NCBI GenBank assembly: GCA_001001625.1
Contig: LCKU01000026.1
Coordinates: 1,325-12,633 of the forward strand
Origin: Parcubacteria group bacterium GW2011_GWA2_45_30
Lineage (GTDB): Bacteria > Patescibacteriota > Minisyncoccia > Sungbacterales > HO2-52-23
Length of the DNA stretch: 11,309 nt
Reading direction: 5' to 3'
The notes under the pieces were generated by a model, which was not told the DNA's origin, searched no databases, and saw only the letters and a program-made list of their open reading frames with translations. Shown piece after piece: positions 7,376-11,309 of the stretch. The position numbers and the translations under genes are program-made. The stretch's first letter is position 1, and every line of letters starts with the position of its first letter.

Positions 7376-7438
7376 GGAGTGAGTAGACTTGTCCGAAGCG
7401 AAGTTCTGGAAAATTTATGGCTGCAGTGTGAGCGACAA

Positions 7439-7573
7439 ATGTCATTTACCTATCATCCGTCTAAAATTAAACGCAAGCGTTCACACGGATTCAGAAAGCG
7501 GATGAGAACTGCAACCGGCAGAAGAATTATTGCCCGGAGACGCATGAAAGGACGGAAAAGATTATCCGCATGA
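7439..7573 (+). CDS. rpmH: 50S ribosomal protein L34
   Basis: L34 is a small basic protein of the large ribosomal subunit. The ORF from the ATG at 7439 gives exactly 44 residues, the standard bacterial length. It begins [20 protein letters not shown] and ends GRKRLSA, a clear match to the family pattern (YQPSK-KRKR-HGFR-RM, then ARRR-KGRKRL). Nearly half the residues are Arg or Lys. The frame is open further upstream to about 7244, but that extension lies outside the L34 fold and is rejected. No strong Shine-Dalgarno precedes the ATG. The TGA stop overlaps the rnpA ATG (shared ATGA at 7570-7573), showing translational coupling and that TGA is read as stop. Confidence 0.97.
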   Translation: MSFTYHPSKIKRKRSHGFRKRMRTATGRRIIARRRMKGRKRLSA

Positions 7574-7905
7574 AGACAAAAATGCACACTTTGCGCGATA
7601 AAAATGATTTTACGCGGCTTTTTAGGCGCGGGCAAAAGTTTTCTTTTCCCGGATTTATGACCGCAACTTTTCCGAACCGGTTGGCACATAGCCGATTTGC
7701 GTTTATTGTTCCAAATACGGTTGATAAACGGGCGGTGGCAAGGAACCGGCTACGCCGGCGAATCCGTGAATGGGCGAGAATCAATCAGGCGCGTTTTAAT
7801 CCGCCGGCAGATATCGCGTTTCTTGTTCGTAAAGAAGCGCTCGGTATTTCAAGAAAAAAATTATATGAAGAACTGGACAGCTCAATTTCCAAAATATTCG
7901 GTTGA
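7570..7905 (+). CDS. rnpA: Ribonuclease P protein component
   Basis: This is the protein subunit of RNase P, which helps the catalytic RNA remove 5' leaders from pre-tRNAs. At 111 residues it is of normal size. The family signature, a basic helix with the RNR motif, is at residues 53-67 ([18 protein letters not shown] at 58-60), preceded by the conserved strand SRFAFIVP (41-48). The N-terminal segment, with Arg, Phe and FRRGQKF, matches the substrate-binding cleft region. The start ATG overlaps the rpmH stop by 4 bases; a second ATG at 7582 is possible but less well supported. The 3' end overlaps the start of yidD by 41 bases. The RNase P RNA gene is not in this window. Confidence 0.96.
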   Translation: MKTKMHTLRDKNDFTRLFRRGQKFSFPGFMTATFPNRLAHSRFAFIVPNTVDKRAVARNRLRRRIREWARINQARFNPPADIAFLVRKEALGISRKKLYEELDSSISKIFG

Positions 7906-8131
7906 ACTTCTGTGCACCGTAATTTTCGCGTATCAGAAGTTGTTCTCGCCGGACCACGGATTGATTGGGGGTTTTGTCGGAACGGGCCACTGCAAATTTT
8001 TTCCTTCGTGCTCAGCGTACGCGATTGGGGCAATCCGTCAATATGGACTTTTGCGTGGCACTGTGGCATCGTTCAAAAGAATTTTACGATGCAATCCATG
8101 GGGTTCCGGCGGATACGATCCAGTTTTATAA
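7865..8131 (+). CDS. yidD: Membrane protein insertion efficiency factor YidD
   Basis: YidD is a small membrane-associated protein that assists YidC and Sec in membrane protein insertion. From the ATG at 7865 it has 88 residues (E. coli YidD has 85). An N-terminal amphipathic or membrane stretch ([17 protein letters not shown]) is followed by the family core [19 protein letters not shown], with the conserved Cys pair, then a third Cys in [16 protein letters not shown], the typical C-terminal signature. The open frame extends upstream to 7697, but that part is only the shadow of rnpA. The chosen start lies inside rnpA (41-base overlap), giving a translationally coupled pair. The rpmH-rnpA-yidD-yidC-jag order is a classic conserved cluster. 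Confidence 0.93.
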   Translation: MKNWTAQFPKYSVELLCTVIFAYQKLFSPDHGLIGGFVGTGHCKFFPSCSAYAIGAIRQYGLLRGTVASFKRILRCNPWGSGGYDPVL

Positions 8132-8132
8132 A

Positions 8133-8225
8133 CACAAACAGCACGAACAGTAACGAACAGCACTAACAGCACTAATAGTTCTGTTCGCGCTGTTCGCGAA
8201 GAATAACTGTTCGCGCTGTTCGCGA
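8133..8225. repeat. Degenerate 9-mer tandem array with inverted halves between yidD and yidC
   Basis: The left half holds five CAC-N-AACAG-like units (CACAAACAG, CACGAACAG, TAACGAACAG, CACTAACAG, CACTAATAG; 8133-8178). The right half holds four exact copies of CTGTTCGCG (8181-8189, 8190-8198, 8207-8215, 8216-8224), as two pairs 26 bases apart. The right unit is the reverse complement of CGCGAACAG, so the halves can fold: CGAACAG at 8144-8150 and 8154-8160 pairs with CTGTTCG at 8190-8196 and 8181-8187. The array fills the whole gap, from 2 bases after the yidD stop to 1 base before the yidC start. Confidence 0.85.
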
Positions 8226-8226
8226 T

Positions 8227-8931
8227 TTGAATCCCTTTCTATTTATCTATAATGAATTTTTATGGAGGCCGTTATTTAACCTCCTTGTTTTTATTTATAA
8301 CACAGTACCCGGGCAGGATTTTGGCGTGGCTGTGGTGCTGTTTACCGTTATTATCCGCGGGATTTTGACTCCGGTGCACGCTAAAGCCCAGCGCGCCCAG
8401 CGGGAGCTATCGGCGCTGCAGCCCGAAATCCAAAAGATCCAGAAAGATCATAAAACCAACCGTGAGGCGCAGTCCAAGGCGTTGATGTCGCTTTATGCCG
8501 AGAGAAAGGTTAATCCGTTTTCCGGATGCCTGCTGATGCTCGTTCAGGTTCCGGTTTTAATCACCCTGTTTAATATTTTCGGCAAGGGTTTTGACGTCTC
8601 CCTTCTGGAGTATCTTTATGCTTTCGTTTCAAACCCCGGAGCGATTAATCCGATAAGTTTTGGGTTTCTTGATCTTTCCAAGGGGAACATAATTCTCGGG
8701 GTGTTTGCGGCCGCGACCCAATTTTTTCAGACCAAACTTTCTCTTCCGCCGCCAGTCCCGACTGCCGCCAAAAACGATTTTTCGCGGGCCATGCAGGCCC
8801 AGATGCAATATGTTTTTCCGGTTTTGATCCTGGTCTGGTCCTATTCGCTTCCCGCGGCCCTAACTCTTTACTGGACAATTTTGAATACAATTGGTATTGT
8901 GCAGGAAACTATTACTAGAAGACAAAAGTAA
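8227..8931 (+). CDS. yidC: Membrane protein insertase YidC/Oxa1 family
   Basis: YidC inserts and folds membrane proteins, alone or with SecYEG. At 234 residues it is the short form without the large periplasmic domain of Gram-negative YidC. It has the PLFNLLVFIYNTVPG entry helix, then AVVLFTVIIRGILTPVHAKAQ with the conserved groove arginine (Arg44). A charged coiled cytoplasmic loop of about residues 52-95 precedes the hydrophobic helices around CLLMLVQVPVLITLFNIF and VFPVLILVWSYSLPAALTLYWTILN, the family C-terminal core. No lipoprotein signal is seen. The start is a TTG at 8227; there is no in-frame ATG or GTG between it and the upstream stop at 8176, and no Shine-Dalgarno. The stop codon lies inside an AT-rich hairpin. 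Confidence 0.95.
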   Translation: MNPFLFIYNEFLWRPLFNLLVFIYNTVPGQDFGVAVVLFTVIIRGILTPVHAKAQRAQRELSALQPEIQKIQKDHKTNREAQSKALMSLYAERKVNPFSGCLLMLVQVPVLITLFNIFGKGFDVSLLEYLYAFVSNPGAINPISFGFLDLSKGNIILGVFAAATQFFQTKLSLPPPVPTAAKNDFSRAMQAQMQYVFPVLILVWSYSLPAALTLYWTILNTIGIVQETITRRQK

Positions 8932-8976
8932 AAGGATAAAAGATAAAAGCTTTTTATCCTTTATCTTTTTACTTTT
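8924..8976. repeat. AT-rich 25-bp inverted repeat at the yidC 3' end
   Basis: Positions 8924-8948 pair with 8952-8976 around a 3-base GCT loop, with one A-C mismatch and one G-T wobble. The stem includes the yidC stop codon (8929-8931) and repeated GATAAA units. The right arm ends in a T-run (8973-8977). It may act as a weak terminator or an mRNA 3' end stabiliser between yidC and jag. The structure is seen directly; the function is inferred. Confidence 0.7.
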
Positions 8977-8988
8977 TACCTTCCTGTT

Positions 8989-9642
8989 ATGGACGCTGAA
9001 GCCATTAAAAACGAAATAAAGAACCTGTTGGAGACCATGGGATTTGGGCAGGATTTGGAGGGAATTGAGTCGCATGAGGGCATGACCAACCGGTTTTCCG
9101 TAAGAATCCGCCATGCGGGCGGCGATTTTTGGGACGGCAAAGACGCGGACAGCAACGAAGAACGCGGAACGGATTATGCGGAGAATGTCGGGCGGGACCG
9201 TTCAGACGGAGCCGGCCCCGTTACTGCGGCGGGAACAGAAGACCAAGGGGGATCTATCGCGGATACGGGCCAACACGCCGATGAAGGGCCACCACACCGA
9301 TTTCGCAGTAACGGGGTGAACATGTTAATTGGCGAGCAAGGATGGAATTTATTGGCGCTTGAGCATGTCCTGAAAAAAATATTAAAAAAGAAATTCGGAA
9401 ACGAAATCCGATTTACGCTGGACATTAATGATTATCGCATGAAGCGGTTAGAGAATTTAAAACAGGACGTAAAAGAGGCGGCCAAAGAAGTGCGGATGTA
9501 TAGGAAAGATGTGGCTTTGCGTCCGACATCCGCTTTTGAGCGCCGTATTATTCATATGTTACTCGCCGAGTATCCGGACATTACCACCGAATCCATCGGT
9601 CAGGAGCCGTACAGGGGGGTGGTGATAAAACCATACCCATAG
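8989..9642 (+). CDS. jag: Jag/KhpB-like RNA-binding protein (KH + R3H) with an unusual insert
   Basis: Jag (KhpB, also SpoIIIJ-associated protein) is a cytoplasmic RNA-binding protein usually encoded next to yidC and linked to cell-wall growth control. This copy has 217 residues. Residues 1-42 hold a helix (IKNEIKNLLETMGF) and the first KH strand (RFSVRI). The KH core resumes at 111-170, with the GxxG loop in IGEQG (115-118) and LLALEHVLKKI. The R3H domain spans about 172-217, with Arg185 and His189 in ERRIIH and the ending GQEPYRGVVIKPY. Between them, residues about 43-109 are a Gly/Asp/Glu-rich, low-hydrophobicity stretch that splits the KH domain between its first strand and GxxG helix. 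No typical Jag_N domain is seen. The start at 8989 has no Shine-Dalgarno. Confidence 0.9.
   Translation: MDAEAIKNEIKNLLETMGFGQDLEGIESHEGMTNRFSVRIRHAGGDFWDGKDADSNEERGTDYAENVGRDRSDGAGPVTAAGTEDQGGSIADTGQHADEGPPHRFRSNGVNMLIGEQGWNLLALEHVLKKILKKKFGNEIRFTLDINDYRMKRLENLKQDVKEAAKEVRMYRKDVALRPTSAFERRIIHMLLAEYPDITTESIGQEPYRGVVIKPYP
9216..9316. repeat. 13-bp perfect inverted repeat inside the jag insert
   Basis: CCCCGTTACTGCG (9216-9228) and its exact reverse complement CGCAGTAACGGGG (9304-9316) flank 75 bases. The right arm ends at the junction where the conserved KH sequence resumes (codons for NMLIGEQG begin at 9319). This may be a remnant of an inserted element or an mRNA hairpin. Confidence 0.8.
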
Positions 9643-9693
9643 TTTACGGAAAGGTTTTAGTTTATAGTGAGTAGTTTATAGGACTTGAAATCT
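9643..9693. repeat. Convergent gap between jag and the propeller gene with a short direct repeat
   Basis: The decamer TAGTTTATAG occurs at 9658-9667 and 9672-9681, with a related ATAGTTTA at 9639-9646 across the jag stop. No hairpin terminator is evident for either of the two converging genes. Confidence 0.6.
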
Positions 9694-10308
9694 CTATTTT
9701 AGTTTTATTCTCCACAGCGTTCCGTTGCTCCGGTCAATAAAGAAGATGCGCGATCCGTCTTTAGACGCGATGATATTTGATATATCAAATACTCCTTCGT
9801 CAAAAATAACCTTGCTCTCTTTGGCGTCAAGATTAATTTTAATTATCCGGTCCGAGCTGTTGAATTCACCCATCAAATAATCATCCGGCAGCAAGGCATT
9901 TTCCGGAATGGAGCGCGGCACCGCGCAAAAAGCGTTTTTGGCATCCGGCCATACGCATTTTTCGGCTAGGGCCGGCAGGCCGGTTTGGAAAAGCTCTTTG
10001 CCGGCGGAATCATAAATTCCGAGCGTCAAACTTTTTCCGGCTCGGTTGGTGTGGGAAGCAAGGAATTTTGATCCGTCCGGTGCCCAAACGGTTTGCAGGC
10101 CGTTTTTGAGCCCCAAAATTTTGTTAAGCGCTCCGGTTGAGCGCGAGTAGAGAAAAATATACCCCTCGGCATATCCTGATGGAGCTGTTTGCAGAGCGAT
10201 TAAATTTGATGTGATCCAGCGAATGGAGGAATCCGTAAGAGGGCTTGTTGAGACCTCTTTTGGATTTTTGCCCGAGGAATCAGCGCGGAAATTGACGAAG
10301 TTCCGGAA
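9694..10308 (-). pseudogene. C-terminal part of a frameshifted membrane-anchored propeller-like protein
   Basis: This frame encodes about 204 residues with no start of its own at the 5' side. It continues the upstream fragment (10200-10784) after a one-base shift near 10309-10311. The conceptual sequence runs FRNFVNFRADSSGKNPKEV and then SIRWITSNLIALQT. It contains propeller-type blade motifs: TVWAPDGSKFLASHT, KCVWPDAKNAFCAV and IIASKDGSRIFFIDRSNGTLWRIKLK at the C-terminus. These resemble WD40-like/TolB (PD40) blades, which bind partners at the cell surface. A short internal start (TTG at 10114-10116) gives a 140-residue ORF, but it would be an incomplete propeller. Whether the break is a real mutation or an assembly error cannot be decided here. 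Faces jag convergently across a 51-base gap. Confidence 0.7.
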
Positions 10309-10784
10309 TGGATAAAGGACTTTAGCATCTCTCCGTCAATATACTGCACCACGGCGCGGTTGCGGGAAGAATTCCATAAAGCGTCTAAAATTCCCAATAT
10401 CGTGATATTAGAAATTTTCTCTTGTTTTTGTCCATTAAAATCCGCGGACATCAGGTCTCCGCCCTCTTTTTTATAAAAAAGTATCCGGTCTTCGGCGGTG
10501 TTTAGTGATGGTCCAACTACCGAGAAGTTTGTAAGTTGTACCAATGCCTGTTCTTGCGGGGGTATTTCCGGGGGCGGCGTTTCTCCGGTTGACGGTTCTT
10601 CCTTTGTCTCTCCTCCGTCAGTATCCGGCAGTCCGGGCACAATGCCGGTGCCGCTGGCCTTATCGCTTTTAGCCGGAGCGGTGATGGAGGAAGATAGGTA
10701 CCAGTACGCGCCAAAACCCAGAGCGCCTAAAATTACCAGCGCGGCTATTCCGTAAAGAATTTGTTTGGTACGATTTAGTTCCAT
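10200..10784 (-). CDS. N-terminal part of a membrane-anchored propeller-like protein (frameshifted)
   Basis: From the ATG at 10782-10784 this frame has 194 residues. A short basic cytoplasmic tail is followed by one membrane anchor (about 9-31, ILYGIAALVILGALGFGAYWYL). A Pro/Glu/Thr-rich outer linker spans about 34-80, and the first propeller-like blades follow (FSVVGPSLNTAEDRILFYKK and LMSADFNGQ). Up to about residue 158 (GEMLKSFI, position 10311) it reads as genuine. The remaining residues to the stop at 10200-10202 are frame-shifted sequence, and the true continuation is in the neighbouring frame, giving about 363 residues in total. Function is unknown beyond a likely extracytoplasmic binding scaffold. 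It starts 3 bases after the hepT stop, so it is probably co-transcribed with hepT. Confidence 0.75.
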   Translation of the reverse strand: MELNRTKQILYGIAALVILGALGFGAYWYLSSSITAPAKSDKASGTGIVPGLPDTDGGETKEEPSTGETPPPEIPPQEQALVQLTNFSVVGPSLNTAEDRILFYKKEGGDLMSADFNGQKQEKISNITILGILDALWNSSRNRAVVQYIDGEMLKSFIHSGTSSISALIPRAKIQKRSQQALLRIPPFAGSHQI

Positions 10785-10787
10785 GTT

Positions 10788-11222
10788 TTAATGCGATTTA
10801 TCTAAATACTCCAATAAATATCTGCAGTAATTGGCGTATTGTTCCAACGCTTCATTTACGGTTTCGTATACCTTGTTTTTATCTAAATTATTATATTCAT
10901 GTATAACGCGATTTCTAAATCCGGCGCTTTCCGCTATTTTTTCCGCAAAATCTTTGGGGAGCACTTTTAAATTCGCAAGCCGGAGAAAGGTTTCCCGATG
11001 TTTCGCTGGCGGTTCTATGTCGGCCCGGGCTAACTCCGCAATTACATGCCGATTAATATCAAGGGCACGCCCTATGATTTTGGCCAGAGTCCATTCTAAA
11101 GAATTCCATTTCATCCAGTCGCTCGCAATCTCATTAATTGTAAATCCCTTAAAAATTTCAAGCCGCTTTAAATCTTCCTGAATAAATTTTATTTTTCTTT
11201 TTATAAAGATAGGATCAAGCAT
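10788..11222 (-). CDS. hepT: HepT-like HEPN-domain ribonuclease toxin (DUF86)
   Basis: HepT is the RNase toxin of MntA-HepT (MNT-HEPN) toxin-antitoxin systems. It cleaves RNA unless MntA, a minimal nucleotidyltransferase, AMPylates a tyrosine in its active-site motif. This all-helical protein has 144 residues, typical for the family. The catalytic RX4HXY motif is complete at residues 103-110 (RNRVIHEY: Arg103, His108, Tyr110), so it should be active and modifiable. The N-terminal helix (KRKIKFIQEDLKRLEIFKG) and the SLEWTLAKIIGRALDINRHV helix fit the HEPN four-helix fold. It overlaps the upstream partial ORF by 8 bases and is followed 3 bases later by the propeller gene, as in an operon. No Shine-Dalgarno precedes the ATG, in keeping with translational coupling. 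Confidence 0.88.
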   Translation of the reverse strand: MLDPIFIKRKIKFIQEDLKRLEIFKGFTINEIASDWMKWNSLEWTLAKIIGRALDINRHVIAELARADIEPPAKHRETFLRLANLKVLPKDFAEKIAESAGFRNRVIHEYNNLDKNKVYETVNEALEQYANYCRYLLEYLDKSH

Positions 11223-11309
11223 ATGATTGGCACAAAAGCTTATTTTGTTTTTTTATCAAAGTTTCTTCCAGCTGCAGTATATCTTGCAATAAATCAAATT
11301 GGCGGAAAA
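11215..11309 (-). CDS. C-terminal end of a probable MntA-type nucleotidyltransferase antitoxin (partial)
   Basis: A minus-strand frame is open from the window edge to a TGA at 11215-11217, which overlaps the hepT start by 8 bases. The 30 or so visible residues (FRQFDLLQDILQLEE, then KKQNKLLCQSYA) form a helix-like, charged tail. The nucleotidyltransferase core (GSxxxGxxxxxSDxD) is beyond the edge, so the identity rests on position: MntA usually lies next to hepT with overlapping ends. The other two frames stop early or have less protein-like content. Confidence 0.5.
   Translation of the reverse strand, partial: FRQFDLLQDILQLEETLIKKQNKLLCQSYA

Larger units (their letters stand above)
7159..7438. 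other. dnaA-rpmH divergent gap with structured rpmH leader; alternative origin location
   Basis: This 280-base gap between two divergent core genes is where oriC lies in many bacteria. The left part (7159-7260) is AT-rich and holds the dnaA promoter. The right part (about 7320-7400) is GC-rich and contains a stem-loop and a repeated 10-mer. No perfect DnaA box is present. The rpmH frame stays open upstream to about 7244, but the added 65 residues resemble no L34 extension, so I treat it as leader. Confidence 0.4.

Noticed and set aside
7244..7438. Upstream in-frame extension of rpmH (about 65 extra residues)
   Set aside because: L34 is normally 44-46 residues and the ATG at 7439 gives exactly 44; the extension overlaps the stem-loop and has no L34-like sequence.
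7571..7905. Possible recoding of TGA as glycine, as in some CPR lineages
   Set aside because: rpmH and rnpA both end at TGA at the expected family length, and no gene needs TGA read through.
8133..8225. CRISPR-like array
   Set aside because: Units are 9 bases, degenerate and without spacers, so this is a minisatellite, not a CRISPR.
9113..9319. Alternative frame ORF within the jag insert
   Set aside because: Arg/Thr-rich with no recognisable motif; the jag frame stays open across the insert and joins conserved KH and R3H parts on both sides.
10498..10755. Plus-strand ORF of 85 codons opposite the propeller gene
   Set aside because: It is the antisense shadow of the Pro/Glu/Thr-rich linker; its Gly/Ser/Pro composition comes from that region and it lacks support.

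Overview
The window looks like a chromosomal segment of a small-genome bacterium, most likely from the Candidate Phyla Radiation (Patescibacteria, Parcubacteria-like). That placement is an inference from general style: compact core genes, almost no Shine-Dalgarno sequences, low-complexity hairpin repeats in the gene gaps, and a membrane-anchored propeller protein. No phylogenetic search was possible. The genetic code looks standard. rpmH and rnpA end at TGA at normal family lengths, so TGA is a stop here.

Layout, left to right. ruvC (+) lacks only the first base of its start codon. A 48-residue, extremely acidic ORF (+) follows. A strong bidirectional terminator then separates it from convergent tyrS (-). 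tyrS is divergent from a class A penicillin-binding protein (+), whose perfect TATAAT sits only 6 bases before its ATG. That gene overlaps convergent dnaN (-) by 17 bases. dnaN lies behind dnaA (-), with a very AT-rich 182-base gap between them. dnaA is divergent from rpmH-rnpA-yidD-yidC-jag (+). This is the classic rpmH | dnaA-dnaN origin neighbourhood, so the replication origin probably lies in one of the two gaps flanking dnaA, although neither holds clear DnaA boxes. Beyond jag, three minus-strand genes face it: a frameshifted propeller protein, a HepT-like HEPN ribonuclease, and the 3' end of what is probably its MntA antitoxin.

The rightward cluster is a functional unit. L34 and the RNase P protein serve translation and tRNA processing. 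YidD, YidC and Jag serve membrane protein insertion and its RNA-binding partner. The leftward pair starts replication (DnaA) and supplies the sliding clamp (DnaN). The gaps after yidD, yidC and jag each hold a different simple-repeat or hairpin block.

Most of the window is ordinary core genome and no complete new system is evident. The points that deserve a second look are: a DnaA reading frame whose conserved N-terminus extends upstream of any canonical start codon; a 67-residue acidic insert inside the KH domain of Jag, carrying a 13-bp inverted repeat; the acidic micro-protein; the hairpin-forming 9-mer array abutting the yidC TTG start; the frameshifted propeller gene; and the MntA-HepT toxin-antitoxin pair.
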